Numbered from the stretch's first letter, positions 18,043-32,520 are shown. The stretch: DNA of 64,000 nt from Marinobacterium iners DSM 11526 (GCF_900107855.1 NZ_FNRJ01000009.1:62001-126000), one strand, 5' to 3'. Notes: generated from the letters alone by a model not told the origin. Made by a program: numbers and translations.

Positions 18043-19131
18043 ATGTCCCGTTCACAGTCACACAAGCAGATACTGGATAACCTGACCAGTTCGGTATTAG
18101 TACTGAACGAGTCCCTTTGCATCCAGTACATGAATCCGGCCGCTGAAATGTTGCTGGAAGCCAGTGCACGACGGCTCAAGAATCGTCCCATCGAAGAGTG
18201 GCTATCGTCCAGTGAAGCGGAGCTGGATGTCCTGCGCCAGTCATTGTGCAGCGGCCACCCCTACAGCAAGCGGGAAGCACGGCTGGTGACTCAGACCGGG
18301 CAGGAGTTGACCGTTGATTACAGCGTCAACCCGATACCGGATGGAGGGATTCTGCTTGAGATACAGGCCCGTGACCGATTGATGCGAATTGAACGGGAAG
18401 AGGAACTGCTCACCCGTCATGCCAGTGCACGGATATTGGTACGAGGGCTCGCGCATGAGATCAAGAATCCGCTTGGCGGCATCCGTGGGGCTGCCCAGTT
18501 GCTGGACCGCGAGCTTGATCGGGAAGAGTTGCATGAATACACCCAGATCATTATTGAAGAAGCGGATCGGCTACGCCACCTGGTGGATCGCCTGTTGGGG
18601 CCGCATAAGCTGCCGGTGATTGAACGGGTGAACATTCACGCCATTCTTGAGCATGTCTGCAGTCTGGTAAAGGCCGAAACCGGCAATCGCGTCAAACTGA
18701 TGCGCGACTATGATCCGAGTATTCCCGAGTTTGATGGTGCTCGGGGCCAATTAATTCAAGCGGTTCTGAATATCATCCGCAATGCGGTACAGGCGATGGA
18801 GGAGACCGGTACAACGGCGCCTCAGGTCATGCTGCGTACACGAGCACTGCGCCAGATTACATTGGGCACAGAGCGGCATCGGCTGGTGTGCTCACTTGAG
18901 ATAATCGACAACGGTCCGGGCATACCCGACGAAATTGCCGATACCATTTTTTACCCCATGGTCAGCAGCCGGGCGCAGGGGTCTGGTCTGGGCCTGTCCA
19001 TCGCCCAGTCGATCATGAATCAGCACAAGGGGCTGATCGAATTTACGTCGGAGCCGGGGCAGACCCGCTTCAACCTGTTTATACCACTGGAGTTGAGTCA
19101 TGACACAAGCAGCCAAGGTCTGGATCGTTGA
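18043..19131 (+). CDS. ntrB: Nitrogen regulation sensor kinase NtrB (NRII)
   Basis: NtrB phosphorylates and dephosphorylates NtrC under control of PII. The 362-residue protein lacks membrane segments. It has an N-terminal PAS domain (about residues 8-115), a dimerisation and phosphotransfer segment with His138 in GLAHEIKNPLGG, and an ATPase domain with NIIRNAVQAM and DNGPGIPDEI. AAGGAGAG at 18028-18035 supports ATG 18043; an in-frame ATG at 17953 lacks such a site. The 3' end overlaps ntrC by 32 bases. glnA lies upstream and an NtrC box precedes the gene. Confidence 0.96.
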   Translation: MSRSQSHKQILDNLTSSVLVLNESLCIQYMNPAAEMLLEASARRLKNRPIEEWLSSSEAELDVLRQSLCSGHPYSKREARLVTQTGQELTVDYSVNPIPDGGILLEIQARDRLMRIEREEELLTRHASARILVRGLAHEIKNPLGGIRGAAQLLDRELDREELHEYTQIIIEEADRLRHLVDRLLGPHKLPVIERVNIHAILEHVCSLVKAETGNRVKLMRDYDPSIPEFDGARGQLIQAVLNIIRNAVQAMEETGTTAPQVMLRTRALRQITLGTERHRLVCSLEIIDNGPGIPDEIADTIFYPMVSSRAQGSGLGLSIAQSIMNQHKGLIEFTSEPGQTRFNLFIPLELSHDTSSQGLDR

Positions 19132-20545
19132 TGACGACCGCTCGATCCGCTGGGTTCTCGACAAGGCGCTGACATCGGCTGGCTTCGAGACCGAAGCCTT
19201 CGATTCGGCGCAGCCACTGCTGGCGCGACTGGAAGACGAGCACCCGGATGCCATTCTGAGTGACGTGCGCATGCCGGGCATGGATGGGCTGAAGCTGTTG
19301 CAGCATCTGCACGAGGTGATGCCGCAGCTGCCGATTATCATCATGACAGCCCATTCGGATCTCGACAGCGCCGTGGCCTCCTATCAGGGCGGTGCCTTTG
19401 AGTATCTGCCCAAACCATTTGACGTGGATGAGGCGCTTTCACTGGTGCGACGCGCGGTTGCACATGCCCAGGAACAGCGCGAGCAGACGGCACAACCCCA
19501 GCCTGAGCAGGCGGCTGAAATTATCGGTGAGGCGCCTGCCATGCAGGAGGTGTTCCGTGCCATTGGGCGGTTGGCGCACTCCAATATCACGGTACTGATC
19601 AACGGTGAGTCGGGCACCGGCAAGGAGCTGGTTGCTCATGCCCTGCATAAGCACAGCCCGCGAGCAGAGAAGCCGTTCATTCCACTGAATATGGCGGCGA
19701 TTCCGCGAGACCTGATTGAGTCCGAACTGTTCGGGCATGAGAAAGGTGCCTTCACCGGAGCCGCCGCGAGCCGTCGCGGCCGTTTTGAGCAGGCGGATGG
19801 TGGCACCCTGTTTCTGGACGAAATTGGTGATATGCCGGCGGATACTCAGACTCGACTGCTGCGTGTACTGGCCGATGGCGAGTTCTATCGGGTTGGCGGT
19901 CATACACCGGTGCGAGTGGATGTCAGGATCATTGCTGCAACTCACCAGAATCTGGAGAAGCTGGTACGGGACGGGCGTTTCCGTGAGGACCTGTTTCACC
20001 GCCTCAATGTTATCCGCATCCATATCCCGCGGCTGGCGGAGCGGCGCGAAGACATTCCGCGCCTGGCACGGCACTTTCTGGCCAGTTCGGCCGAAGAGCT
20101 GGCGGTAGAACCCAAGGTACTGAAACCGGAAACAGCCGAGTTCATGTGTGATCTGTCATGGCCTGGCAATGTGCGTCAGCTGGAAAATACCTGTCGCTGG
20201 CTGACTGTGATGGCATCCGGGCGTGAGGTGCTGGTCTCTGATCTGCCGCCAGAGCTGCTGGAGCAGCAGCAACATGATCCCAAGGTGGCCGGTACCAGTT
20301 GCAGCTGGCAGGAAGGATTGAGGCTCTGGGCCGAACAGCAGTTGGCACGAGGCTCAGAAGGTATCCTGCAGGAGGCTGTGCCGGCCTTTGAGCGCGTCAT
20401 GATTACCGCCGCGTTGGGAGCCACTGCGGGTCGTCGACGTGATGCCGCTCGTTTGCTGGGCTGGGGGCGCAACACCTTGACGCGCAAGATCAAGGAGCTG
20501 CAGATGGATACCTCCGGTCTTAATGACGAAGAAGGTGACGATTAA
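19100..20545 (+). CDS. ntrC: Nitrogen regulation response regulator NtrC (NRI)
   Basis: NtrC activates sigma-54 promoters such as that of glnA. The 481-residue protein has a receiver domain (phosphorylatable Asp55, with DDD at 11-13), a central AAA+ domain with Walker A GESGTGKE (169-176), the sigma-54 contact loop GAFTGA (216-221) and [13 protein letters not shown], and a C-terminal Fis-type helix-turn-helix ending [16 protein letters not shown]. It overlaps ntrB by 32 bases, so translation is coupled. Its probable binding sites are seen before glnA and ntrB. Confidence 0.97.
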   Translation: MTQAAKVWIVDDDRSIRWVLDKALTSAGFETEAFDSAQPLLARLEDEHPDAILSDVRMPGMDGLKLLQHLHEVMPQLPIIIMTAHSDLDSAVASYQGGAFEYLPKPFDVDEALSLVRRAVAHAQEQREQTAQPQPEQAAEIIGEAPAMQEVFRAIGRLAHSNITVLINGESGTGKELVAHALHKHSPRAEKPFIPLNMAAIPRDLIESELFGHEKGAFTGAAASRRGRFEQADGGTLFLDEIGDMPADTQTRLLRVLADGEFYRVGGHTPVRVDVRIIAATHQNLEKLVRDGRFREDLFHRLNVIRIHIPRLAERREDIPRLARHFLASSAEELAVEPKVLKPETAEFMCDLSWPGNVRQLENTCRWLTVMASGREVLVSDLPPELLEQQQHDPKVAGTSCSWQEGLRLWAEQQLARGSEGILQEAVPAFERVMITAALGATAGRRRDAARLLGWGRNTLTRKIKELQMDTSGLNDEEGDD

Positions 20546-20587
20546 CCGCTGGCCGGTATAATGTGGGCCGATCCACCGGAGACTCTG

Positions 20588-21046
20588 ATGCTTGATCTGG
20601 CCCTTTACCAACCCGAAATTCCACCGAATACCGGGAACATCATCCGCCTGTGTGCCAACACCGGCTTTCGTCTTCACTTGATCCGGCCACTTGGGTTTGA
20701 TCTTGATGACAAACGTTTGCGTCGGGCAGGGCTGGATTACCATGAGTGGGCCCGGGTACAGGTACATGATGATCTGCAGTCCTGCCTGGAGGCGCTTCGG
20801 CCTCGGCGCGTCTGGGCGCTGACGACCAAAGCAAAACGTGGTTATGCCGATGCCGACTTTGCTCCCGGCGACCTGCTGTTGTTCGGCCCTGAAACCCGGG
20901 GTCTCCCCGCCGAAGTCCTTCAGCAGTACTCAGGCCTGCGCCTGCCGATGCTGGCTGACAGTCGCAGTCTGAATTTGTCCAACGCCTGCGCTGTCGTGGT
21001 GTACGAGGCCTGGCGTCAGTTGGGGTTTGAGGGGGCTCTTGCCTGA
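20588..21046 (+). CDS. trmL: tRNA (cytidine/uridine-2'-O-)-methyltransferase TrmL
   Basis: TrmL methylates the ribose of the wobble base 34 in two leucine tRNAs. This 152-residue SPOUT methyltransferase starts [22 protein letters not shown] and carries the knot motifs [11 protein letters not shown] and [27 protein letters not shown] at 20578-20581 supports ATG 20588. It begins 42 bases after ntrC. Its last 31 bases overlap the convergent cytochrome gene. Confidence 0.95.
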   Translation: MLDLALYQPEIPPNTGNIIRLCANTGFRLHLIRPLGFDLDDKRLRRAGLDYHEWARVQVHDDLQSCLEALRPRRVWALTTKAKRGYADADFAPGDLLLFGPETRGLPAEVLQQYSGLRLPMLADSRSLNLSNACAVVVYEAWRQLGFEGALA

Positions 21047-21360
21047 GCCCTGCGTCGCTCGATGACAAATTCCGCCAGTGCATCGGCCTGCAGGTCGCTG
21101 AGTTGGCTGAAGGTGGGCATGTGAGTGTGCCCCTGATCGTAGCCATGCTTGATCATCAGGACAATCTCGTGTCTCTGCAATGAGCGTTCAGTGAGTGGGA
21201 CCTGTTCCAGAAAAGGGCCAAGTCCGGCTTTCTGGTGGCAGTTTTGGCAGTAGTAGGCATACAGCTTATCCCCTTGCTTCATCCGTTCGGGTGGGGGCTC
21301 TCCACAGGCGGTCAGCAGCAGGGGAATGATCGGTAATACAGAGTATCGCAACAGCTTCAT
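21016..21360 (-). CDS. Class I cytochrome c lipoprotein
   Basis: This 114-residue protein has a lipoprotein signal peptide (LLLTACG, Cys19) and one haem c motif, CQNCH (38-42). A likely methionine ligand is in HTHMPTF near residue 80. It should be a small membrane-anchored mono-haem electron carrier, similar to cytochrome c5/c551-type proteins; the partner is unknown. ATG 21360 is the only start giving the signal peptide. Its 3' end overlaps trmL by 31 bases in a convergent arrangement. Confidence 0.85.
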   Translation of the reverse strand: MKLLRYSVLPIIPLLLTACGEPPPERMKQGDKLYAYYCQNCHQKAGLGPFLEQVPLTERSLQRHEIVLMIKHGYDQGHTHMPTFSQLSDLQADALAEFVIERRRAQARAPSNPN

Positions 21361-21419
21361 GCCGGCTCCTCAACCAAGTCTGCCGTTGAATACTAACAGG
21401 CGTGCCGGAGTCTGTCAGT

Positions 21420-22457
21420 TCAGTGTATCGGGTGTGGCAGGCCCAGCTGGCAGCCGGACAGCTCGAGTGTGAGGCTGGACAGCAGCAGCCAGGGGCAACT
21501 GTTGAGCTGACCCTTGATCGCCAAATCAATATCATGGCTCAGTACCAGCAGGCCTTCCAGCCTTGCTGCCGGCGTCTGTTGACAGGCCTTGCGCATCAGG
21601 GGCTTGCGCTTGCCCCAGATTTTCTCTCGCTGGCACAGGGTGTCATAGGGTACGCCTGAGGCCAGTCCGCGCTGCAGGTTGAGTAGGCTACGGATCTCTC
21701 GGGTCAGGGCCCAAAGTACCAGAGTGGCCTCGATGCCTTCCTGACGCAGGACCTGCAGGATTTTCTGGCAGCGTGCGGGGTCGCGCATCAGTACGGCATC
21801 ACTGAGCGCAAAAATGTCGTAACGGGAGCTGTCAGCGACGGCTTCAACCACTTGCTCGGCATCGATGGTTTGGCTGGGGTAAAGCAGGTTGAGCTTATCC
21901 AGTTCCTGTTTGGCTGCCAGCAGATTGCCCTCTATCCGTGCACACAGCAGTTGCAGTGCATCGCCACTGAGCTGGAGTCCTTGAGCGGCAGCTCGCTGTG
22001 ACATCCACTGCGGCAGCTGTTCAGGCTCAACTGGCCAGATCTCTACTACCATCCCACATTTTTCGACCTGCTTGAACCAGGCACTTTTTTTTGCACCGGC
22101 ATCGAGTCGGTCGGCCTGAATCAACAGCACATTGTCGGGGGCGGGATTATCAAGATAGCGTTGCAGCAGTGCACTGGCCTGTTTGTCCAGTTTCTGGCTA
22201 CCCAGGCGCAGTTCGATGATCTTGCGGTCGGCAAACAGGGACAGGGCGTTGGCGCTTTCCAGCAGGCGCTCCCAGGAAAACCCTGCATCCACATGCATCA
22301 CGTCACGTTCGGTAAAGCCTGCCTTACGTAGCCAAGCGCGAATGGCATCGCAGCTTTCAGCATGCTGCAGCGGCTCGTCCCCGGTGATCATAAATACAGG
22401 AAAGGGGGAAGTGAGACGCTGCAGCTGAGCGTTCAGCTGTTCTGCACGGGTTTTCAT
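21420..22457 (-). CDS. holA: DNA polymerase III delta subunit
   Basis: HolA is the sliding-clamp opener in the DNA polymerase III clamp loader. The 345-residue protein opens with FPVFMITGDEPLQHAESCDAIR, has QADRLDAGAKKSAWF in the second domain and SDAVLMRDPARCQKILQVL in the C-terminal collar region. The start overlaps the lptE stop by four bases (ATGA). lptE-holA downstream of leuS is the conserved gammaproteobacterial order. Confidence 0.95.
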   Translation of the reverse strand: MKTRAEQLNAQLQRLTSPFPVFMITGDEPLQHAESCDAIRAWLRKAGFTERDVMHVDAGFSWERLLESANALSLFADRKIIELRLGSQKLDKQASALLQRYLDNPAPDNVLLIQADRLDAGAKKSAWFKQVEKCGMVVEIWPVEPEQLPQWMSQRAAAQGLQLSGDALQLLCARIEGNLLAAKQELDKLNLLYPSQTIDAEQVVEAVADSSRYDIFALSDAVLMRDPARCQKILQVLRQEGIEATLVLWALTREIRSLLNLQRGLASGVPYDTLCQREKIWGKRKPLMRKACQQTPAARLEGLLVLSHDIDLAIKGQLNSCPWLLLSSLTLELSGCQLGLPHPIH

Positions 22458-22957
22458 TGCGTAGTGTTGACGCGCAGATACTGACGTACCACTTGCTGGG
22501 CAAGATCCTGCAGCATCTGCTGTCTGATCAGTATTTCCTGTGAGCCGCTGGCAGTAATGTTGTCGCGCTCGTTACGATAGACACGTTCGTTCATGATTCT
22601 GCGCTCGGGCATTACGACTGCATTGTCATGTTGACGGTCCAGTACCCGGAAGCGGATTTCCGAGCGCAGTTCATATTCAGCCGCATCGGCGTTACCGGTC
22701 AATGTGGCGATACGGCGAGTATGCCGCTCCGACAGTATTTCCAGTTGATAGCGGCCCGACTCCGTAAGGCTAATCCGGTTCACCTCCAGTGCCGAGCGCA
22801 GTTCCGGCTCAATCTGACTGGGTGTGGACTCGGTTACCAGATGCACCTGACGCAGTACCTCCGGTACATCATAAAGGCCGCGCAACTTGAAGCCGCAGGC
22901 ACTCAGTGTCAGGCTCATCAGTACAGCAAACAGGGGCAGGGTCAGGCGCTTGGTCAT
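22454..22957 (-). CDS. lptE: LPS-assembly lipoprotein LptE
   Basis: LptE plugs the LptD barrel and helps deliver lipopolysaccharide to the cell surface. The 167-residue precursor has a lipobox LSACGF (Cys21). The mature part contains GLYDVPEVLRQVHLV and LTESGRYQLEILSERHTRRI typical of the LptE fold. It begins 12 bases after leuS and overlaps holA by four bases, so the three genes form one minus-strand operon. Confidence 0.94.
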   Translation of the reverse strand: MTKRLTLPLFAVLMSLTLSACGFKLRGLYDVPEVLRQVHLVTESTPSQIEPELRSALEVNRISLTESGRYQLEILSERHTRRIATLTGNADAAEYELRSEIRFRVLDRQHDNAVVMPERRIMNERVYRNERDNITASGSQEILIRQQMLQDLAQQVVRQYLRVNTTQ

Positions 22958-22969
22958 GGCAGTCTCCGT

Positions 22970-26362
<3,393 letters not shown>

Positions 26363-27825
26363 CAGGCCTGCAAGCCCTGCCAGCAAAGGCCAGAGGCCAA
26401 GATGCTGCCAGGGCGTATTGCCCTGCATCGGTTGCACCTCGCCGGTGAGAGTGGTCGAGCTGTCAAGCGGAGCTTGTCCACTGACCTTGCCTCTGGGGTC
26501 AATCAGTGCTGTATAGCCGTTGTTGGTGCCGCGCAGCAGCCAGCGACCGTTTTCCAGTGCCCGCATGCGGGCGATCTGCAGGTGCTGTTCCGGCGCGATG
26601 GAACGCCCAAACCAGGTGTCGTTGGATACGGTCAGCATCAGACTGCTGTCACGGGTCAGGCGGTTGACCAGTTGCGGGTAGGCGATCTCGTAGCAGATCG
26701 CCGGCGCAATGCGCAGGTTATCCAGCTGCAGAGCATCGGTATTGTCTTCAGGCAGGCTGAAGCTGGACATGGGCAGGTTGAAAAAATCGATCACACCACG
26801 CAGCTGCTTCTCCAGCGGTACATATTCGCCAAAGGGGACCAGCCGCTGCTTGTGATACAGGTCGCTGCCGTTACTGAAAATACCCAGACTGTTGTGAAAG
26901 CGCTGGCCGAAAGGGCTGTCCGGGTCGGCTTCGGCATAGGGAAAGCCGCTGATCAGGGTGACGCCGTTGCGATCAAGCTGATCCAGAAACGGGCCCAGTA
27001 TGGGGGCTGCGCGATTGAAGGTGGAAGGAATGGCAGTCTCGGGCCAGATCAGCAGGTCTGCATCAGGGTGCTGGCGACTGAGCTGGATCTGTTGCTGCAG
27101 AATCCGTCTCAGCTGGTCCGGCTGCCATTTCTGCAACTGCGGTATGTTGGGTTGCACCAGCACGACTTTCAGTGCGGGAGAGTCGGCTGGCTGGGTCCAG
27201 TTTTGAGGCAGCAGCAGGGAACCGACCGCCAGCAGTAGGCCCGGCAACAGTGGCAGCCATTTTCGATCTGCCAGAGCTCGGGCACTGGCGGTGGCCAGCA
27301 GTACCAGAATCAATGACAGCCACCAGATACCAAACAGGGGGGCCCATCGCTCCAGTGGGGTGTCCAGCACGGCATAGCCCAGATACAGCCACGGGAAGCC
27401 GGTCAGCAGCCAGCTGCGCAGCCACTCGAATCCCACCCAGACAACCGTGAATATCAGCCAGCGCTGTCCGGCGTTTCGGGCCAAATGGGCAAACAGCCAA
27501 CCCTGCAGTGCACACAGCAGGGCCAGTGCCATCACGAACAGCACTGTCAGCGCAGTGGCCAGTATGGCTGAAGCGTTGCCGTAGGTGTTAATGCTGACAT
27601 AGACCCAGGAGACTCCGGCACCCCAGAATCCCAGGCCAAAACAGTAGCCGCTGAACAGGGATTGCCGGGGTGTCTGGTGGCGCTGGATCAGGTAAAGCAG
27701 GGCGGGACCCAATAAGACCAGCAGTTTGAGGTCAAAGGGCGCCAGTGCCAGCGTGATGCTGGCACCTGCAAGCAGTGCAGTAAAGGCTGTCGTCAGTGAT
27801 CGAGCCATGCGGTCAGTGCTCACGC

Positions 27826-28662
27826 TCAGGTGCGGGTAACCTGCAACAGGCGCAGGCGTCGGTTGTCGGCCGACAGCACTTTGAAGTTGAAACCTTCGAT
27901 GACAATGTTTTCATCCTTGGCCGGCAGGTGTCCGAAGTGTTGAGTGATGATACCGCCAATGGTGTCAAATTCGTCATCGGAGAAGCCGACGTCAAAATAG
28001 GCGTTGAAATCCTCGATAGGCGTCAGTGCCTTGACCAGGTAGCCATTATCGTCGAACGGTTTGATGTTGCCGTCATCTTCCTCGGCGTCATGCTCGTCTT
28101 CGATCTCGCCAACAATCTGCTCCAGCACATCCTCGATGGTGATCAGCCCGGCGATGCCGCCATATTCGTCCACCACGATCGCCATATGATTGCGGGTGCC
28201 GCGGAACTCATTGAGCAATACATTGAGGCGCTTGCTTTCAGGGATGAATGTGGCCTTGCGCAGGCACTGGCGGATGTCGAACTGATCAAGCGTCCCTTCA
28301 AGCATGTAAGGCAGCAGGTCTTTGGCCAGCAAAATGCCAAGCACCTCGTCGGGATTCTCGCCGCAGACAGGAAAGCGGGAGTGGGCGCTGGAGATGATCA
28401 CCGGCAAAAACTCGCGTGGTGTCTGGTTGACCTGCACCATGGTCATTTGTGAGCGCGGAATCATCACATCCCGCACCTGCATTTCGGTGACCTGAATGGC
28501 GCCTTCGATGATGCCATGAGCATCGTTGTCCAGAATCCCGGATTCGCAGGCCTGCTGCAGAATTTCGCGGACATCCTCTCGGCTGCGGGGCTCGTCAGAA
28601 AAGGCCTGGGCCAGTTTTTCCAGCCAGCTTTTTGACGTGCCGCTCGATCGGTCTTCGCTCAT
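27826..28662 (-). CDS. corC: CorC/YbeX CBS-domain protein
   Basis: This 278-residue cytoplasmic protein has two CBS domains ([10 protein letters not shown] onward and [29 protein letters not shown]) and a C-terminal CorC/HlyC transporter-associated domain. E. coli YbeX/CorC was linked to magnesium/cobalt efflux and to ribosome metabolism. The start overlaps the ybeY stop by four bases. The set miaB-ybeZ-ybeY-corC-lnt is the classic order. Confidence 0.93.
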   Translation of the reverse strand: MSEDRSSGTSKSWLEKLAQAFSDEPRSREDVREILQQACESGILDNDAHGIIEGAIQVTEMQVRDVMIPRSQMTMVQVNQTPREFLPVIISSAHSRFPVCGENPDEVLGILLAKDLLPYMLEGTLDQFDIRQCLRKATFIPESKRLNVLLNEFRGTRNHMAIVVDEYGGIAGLITIEDVLEQIVGEIEDEHDAEEDDGNIKPFDDNGYLVKALTPIEDFNAYFDVGFSDDEFDTIGGIITQHFGHLPAKDENIVIEGFNFKVLSADNRRLRLLQVTRT

Positions 28663-29123
28663 ACGGGTCCTCTGAATGCATAGGGGTCGGCTATATCCAG
28701 CCGGGCCAGCAGGGCGCGTTCCAGCGCCTCCATCTCCTCGGCTTCGTCGTCATTTATATGATCGAATCCGAGCAGATGCAAGGCTCCGTGCACAACCATG
28801 TGTGCCCAATGGTCCTGCAGGGCCTTGTGTTGCTCTTCCGCCTCCTGGGCCACCACTTCGGCGCAGATCACCAGATCACCCAGTAGCGTGACCGGAATTC
28901 CGGCTGGAACTTCAAACGGAAATGAGAGGACATTGGTCGGTGCATCCTTGCCGCGGTAGTCGCGGTTCAGCTCTCGACTTTCCTCTGGGCTTACCACGCG
29001 GATGCACACTTCGCCTTCGGATTTCTGCTGCTTCAGAACCGTCTCCACCCAGCGTGCAAAGTCGGCTTCGGAGGGTAGGTCGGGTGCATCACATGCAATC
29101 TGCAGATCAATCTGTGTGCTCAA
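28659..29123 (-). CDS. ybeY: Endoribonuclease YbeY
   Basis: YbeY is a zinc-dependent single-strand RNase involved in 16S rRNA 3'-end maturation and ribosome quality control. The 154-residue protein has the metal motif [11 protein letters not shown] (three histidines) and the upstream [20 protein letters not shown]. It overlaps ybeZ upstream and corC downstream by four bases each, so all three should be translated together. Confidence 0.96.
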   Translation of the reverse strand: MSTQIDLQIACDAPDLPSEADFARWVETVLKQQKSEGEVCIRVVSPEESRELNRDYRGKDAPTNVLSFPFEVPAGIPVTLLGDLVICAEVVAQEAEEQHKALQDHWAHMVVHGALHLLGFDHINDDEAEEMEALERALLARLDIADPYAFRGPV

Positions 29124-30109
29124 TTGTCCTGCTCCTGTGCGCTCTCATACCGTTCATAGGCTTCAACAATATGCTGTACCAGCGGATGGCGTACCACATC
29201 CTTCGAACCGAAATGGGTAAAGCCGATCTCTTTTACGCCATCCAGTACCTCCATCGCATGCAGCAGACCCGAGCGGGTGCCCTTGGGCAGGTCGATCTGG
29301 GTCTTGTCGCCGGTGATCACCGCAGTGGAACCGAAGCCGATACGGGTCAGGAACATTTTCATCTGTTCCCGGGTGGTGTTCTGGGCCTCGTCCAGAATCA
29401 CGAACGAGCCGTTCAGTGTGCGACCACGCATGTAAGCCAGCGGTGCAACCTCGATCACGTTGCGCTCGATCAGCTTGGCAACCTTTTCGAACCCCATCAT
29501 CTCATACAGCGCGTCATAGAGCGGTCGAAGATAGGGGTCAACTTTCTGGCTCAGGTCGCCGGGCAGGAAACCCAGTTTTTCACCGGCTTCGACCGCCGGG
29601 CGCACCAGCAGGATGCGACTGACTTCTTCACGCTCCAGTGCTTCCACGGCACAGGCCACGGCCAGGTAAGTCTTGCCGGTGCCGGCCGGGCCGATGCCGA
29701 AGTTTATATCGTGGGTGCGGATGCGCTGCACATAGTCCTGCTGGTTGCCGCCGCGTGGACGGATCAATACCTTGCGGGTACGAATGGCGTAGCGTTTTTC
29801 CGCTTCAGTTTCGGCCTTGTCGCGCTTGGGCTGATCCAGACCACTGCCCTGCAGTTGCAGGTGGATCTGTTCGGGAGACAGATCGGCGCCACCCAGAATC
29901 TGCTGATAAATCTGCTCCAGCAGTGCGGTAAGGGCCTTGACCTGTGTCGGCTGACCGACCAGCTGAAAACGGTTGCCACGGTTGCGGATCTCGACGCCGG
30001 TGCGTTCCTCAAGCAGTTTGAGGTGAGCATCAAACTGGCCGCACAGAGTGAGCAGGGCTGCCGGGTTATTGGGTTCCAGCAGCAGGGTGACGGATTGGGT
30101 CGGGGTCAA
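29120..30109 (-). CDS. ybeZ: PhoH-like ATPase YbeZ
   Basis: This 329-residue ATPase belongs to the PhoH family and acts with YbeY in RNA metabolism. It has an N-terminal KH-like region (about 1-90) and a helicase-like domain with Walker [12 protein letters not shown] and Walker [12 protein letters not shown]. The start is TTG at 30109: GAGGAG sits about eight bases upstream and no nearby ATG fits. It overlaps ybeY by four bases and lies 20 bases after miaB. Confidence 0.94.
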   Translation of the reverse strand: MTPTQSVTLLLEPNNPAALLTLCGQFDAHLKLLEERTGVEIRNRGNRFQLVGQPTQVKALTALLEQIYQQILGGADLSPEQIHLQLQGSGLDQPKRDKAETEAEKRYAIRTRKVLIRPRGGNQQDYVQRIRTHDINFGIGPAGTGKTYLAVACAVEALEREEVSRILLVRPAVEAGEKLGFLPGDLSQKVDPYLRPLYDALYEMMGFEKVAKLIERNVIEVAPLAYMRGRTLNGSFVILDEAQNTTREQMKMFLTRIGFGSTAVITGDKTQIDLPKGTRSGLLHAMEVLDGVKEIGFTHFGSKDVVRHPLVQHIVEAYERYESAQEQDN

Positions 30110-30129
30110 AAAATGCTCCTCGGGAAAAA

Positions 30130-31473
30130 TCAGTGATCAAGCTCGGAGCTGACCAGCTCACCCAGCAGGGAGTTGGCGTAGGCCTGAGCGATACGTACAT
30201 CGGCAAAGTGGCCGATCAGGTCAGGGTTGTCACAGCGGAAGTTGACCACTCGGTTGTTCTCGGTGCGGCCAGACAACTGCCCTGGGTCTTTTTTGGAATA
30301 GCCGTTGACCAGAATGCGTTGCGTAGTGCCCACCATGTGTCGGCTGATCTGAAACGCCTGCGCAGTGATGCGGTCCTGCAGGATCTTCAGACGCTGCTTC
30401 TTGGTTTCTTCGTCCACGTTGTCCGGCAGATCGGCGGCCGGAGTGCCCGGGCGTCGGCTGTAGATAAAGCTGAACGAGGCGTCAAAGCCGATCTCGGCGA
30501 TCAAGTTCATGGTGGCTTCAAAATCGGCCTCGGTCTCGTTGGGGAAGCCGATGATGAAGTCGGAGGAGAAACTGATGTCCGGACGCAATTTCTTGATGCG
30601 GCGCAGTTTGGACTTGTACTCCAGTACCGTGTGACCGCGTTTCATAGCCATCAGAATACGGTCGGAGCCACTCTGTACCGGCAAGTGCAGATGACTGACC
30701 AGCTCGGGTACTTCCGCATAGACATCGATCAGGCTGTCGCTGAACTCTACCGGGTGCGAGGTGGTGAAGCGGATGCGGTCGATGCCGTCGATGGCCGCCA
30801 CGCAGCGGATCAGCTCAGCCAGGTCGGCGCTGTCGCCGTCATGGGTAGCGCCGCGATAGGCGTTCACGTTCTGCCCCAGCAGGTTGACTTCGCGTACGCC
30901 CTGTTCCGCCAGTTCGACACATTCAGCCAGGACATCATCCAGCGGACGACTGACCTCTTCGCCGCGGGTGTAAGGCACCACACAGAAAGTGCAGTACTTG
31001 CTGCAGCCTTCCATTACGGACACAAACGCTTCGGCGCCTTCCACCTTGGGAGCCGGCAGGTGGTCAAATTTCTCGATCTCGGGGAAGCTGACATCCACGA
31101 TACCAACACTGCCCTTGCGGCTTTCGGTAATCATTTCCGGCAGGCGGTGCAGGGTCTGCGGTCCGAAAATCATGTCGACATAGGGCGCGCGTTCCAGAAT
31201 TGCGGACCCTTCCTGAGATGCAACACAGCCACCGACACCGATCATCAGGTCAGGCTTGTTCTGCTTCAGTTTGCGCCAGCGCCCCAGCTGGTGGAACACC
31301 TTGTCCTGCGCCTTCTCACGGATTGAGCAGGTGTTCAGCAGCAGGACATCCGCTTCGTCCGGATTGTCCGTCAACTCCAGCGCGTGGCTCTCGCCCAGCA
31401 AGTCTGCCATGCGGGAGGAGTCGTATTCGTTCATCTGACAGCCATGTGTCTTGATAAACAGCTTTTTGGCCAT
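30130..31473 (-). CDS. miaB: tRNA-2-methylthio-N6-dimethylallyladenosine synthase MiaB
   Basis: MiaB methylthiolates isopentenyl-adenosine 37 in tRNAs reading codons that start with U. The 447-residue protein has the N-terminal cluster-binding cysteines beginning [11 protein letters not shown], the radical-SAM motif CSKYCTFC and a C-terminal TRAM domain. It is the first gene of the miaB-ybeZ-ybeY-corC-lnt operon. A perfect TATAAT and a hairpin precede it. Confidence 0.97.
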   Translation of the reverse strand: MAKKLFIKTHGCQMNEYDSSRMADLLGESHALELTDNPDEADVLLLNTCSIREKAQDKVFHQLGRWRKLKQNKPDLMIGVGGCVASQEGSAILERAPYVDMIFGPQTLHRLPEMITESRKGSVGIVDVSFPEIEKFDHLPAPKVEGAEAFVSVMEGCSKYCTFCVVPYTRGEEVSRPLDDVLAECVELAEQGVREVNLLGQNVNAYRGATHDGDSADLAELIRCVAAIDGIDRIRFTTSHPVEFSDSLIDVYAEVPELVSHLHLPVQSGSDRILMAMKRGHTVLEYKSKLRRIKKLRPDISFSSDFIIGFPNETEADFEATMNLIAEIGFDASFSFIYSRRPGTPAADLPDNVDEETKKQRLKILQDRITAQAFQISRHMVGTTQRILVNGYSKKDPGQLSGRTENNRVVNFRCDNPDLIGHFADVRIAQAYANSLLGELVSSELDH

Positions 31474-31500
31474 GAATCACCTGTGTTGCGTCGTGAAAAT

Positions 31501-31533
31501 AAAAAGGGCCTCGAAAGAGGACCGCGAATTATA
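31501..31533 (-). promoter_or_regulatory. miaB promoter -10 with hairpin and T-rich tract in the leader
   Basis: On the minus strand TATAAT (31533-31528) is followed within seven bases by a stem: CCTC/GAGG around TTTC (31520-31509), extended by two more pairs across a mismatch. T5-A-T4 follows. This resembles a terminator but lies at or just after the expected start point, so it would form the 5' end of the operon mRNA. The -35 region is poor. Confidence 0.5.
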
Positions 31534-31648
31534 CCCAAGGGGGGCGTTGTCGGCTACAAACTGATCAAAAAATGCTCAGCCTTGTTTTTCTTTGGGCTGC
31601 CCCCATAATCGCCGCAGCAACAGAGTTTATGTCGGAGTGAGTCGGGCC

Positions 31649-31972
31649 ATGGCCAGTGAAGAACGTCTTTATCGTGTCAGTTTCGTCAATCAGGACAAGG
31701 TGTACGAGGTTTATGTCCGACATGTCTATCAAAGCGACATGTGGGGGTTCATTCAGTTGGAAGAGTTTGTTTTCGGCAATCGTTCAGAGTTGCTGGTCGA
31801 TCCCGGTGAAGAAAAACTGAAGCAGGAGTTTGCTGACGTAAATACCTGCTATGTGCCGATGCAGGCGATCATTCGCATCGACGAAGTACGCAACGAAGGG
31901 GTGGCGCGCATCAGTGAGGCCAAAGGGAATGTGGCGGCTTTCCCTTTGGCTCCTCCCAAACGTGACAAATAA
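31649..31972 (+). CDS. DUF1820 family protein
   Basis: This 107-residue protein starts MASEERLYRVSFVNQDKVYEVYVRHVYQS and contains GFIQLEEFVFG and DPGEEKLKQEF, matching the small DUF1820 family found in gammaproteobacteria. No catalytic motif or membrane segment is visible and the role is unknown. ATG 31649 with GGAG upstream is preferred; the frame is open to 31592. It is divergent from miaB. Confidence 0.85.
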   Translation: MASEERLYRVSFVNQDKVYEVYVRHVYQSDMWGFIQLEEFVFGNRSELLVDPGEEKLKQEFADVNTCYVPMQAIIRIDEVRNEGVARISEAKGNVAAFPLAPPKRDK

Positions 31973-31989
31973 TCGTCGCGTCAGTGTGC

Positions 31990-32520
31990 CTAGCGTACAG
32001 TGCGTTCGGCCGTGAGGTTGTTGCCGCAGTTGCTGTTGCGCAGCTCGCTGCCGTTGAGCAGGGCAAAACGGTCAGTGGCATGGTATTCCACGCTCTGGTC
32101 TTCGGCATAGATCAGCTCGGCACCTTCAATCCGAAAACAGCCCAGGTCACGGTGCTGCCAGACCTGTTTCCAGACTTTGTCACCACTGTGCTCGCCCGGA
32201 GCAAAGGGGCCGGCAACACGAAGCCATGTGTCGGGACGACCACTTTTTTTCGAGTTCACACGTTGACCGCTGTGGGTAAAGGCGGTGGTTTTGAACATCA
32301 CGTACTGCAGTGTCTTGTCCGTACCGTTGATAAAGCTGATATGTGCATCACTGCTGCCACCGGCACGGTGGTCGCTGATCATCAATACCGGCTTGAGCAC
32401 AGGGGCTGGTTTGGGCTGTGCAACCGGTTCAGGCTTCTTTTGGGCGCAGGCACTGAGCAGTGCTGCCGTCAGTGCCAGGCTGCCCAGTCGAATCACCTGA
32501 CGGGCTGAAGGTATGGTCAT
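31990..32520 (-). CDS. Putative lipoprotein of unknown function
   Basis: I do not recognise this 176-residue protein. It has a lipoprotein signal (LTAALLSACA), then a Pro/Lys-rich linker, then a beta-rich domain with SFINGTDKTLQYVMF and AGPFAPGEHSG, which read like an immunoglobulin-type fold. Two later cysteines (DLGCFR and NSNCGN) could form a disulfide. ATG 32520 has GGAG upstream; earlier in-frame ATGs at 32532 and 32550 would give a longer N-terminus. It is probably anchored in the outer membrane and follows epmB by 88 bases. Confidence 0.75.
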   Translation of the reverse strand: MTIPSARQVIRLGSLALTAALLSACAQKKPEPVAQPKPAPVLKPVLMISDHRAGGSSDAHISFINGTDKTLQYVMFKTTAFTHSGQRVNSKKSGRPDTWLRVAGPFAPGEHSGDKVWKQVWQHRDLGCFRIEGAELIYAEDQSVEYHATDRFALLNGSELRNSNCGNNLTAERTVR

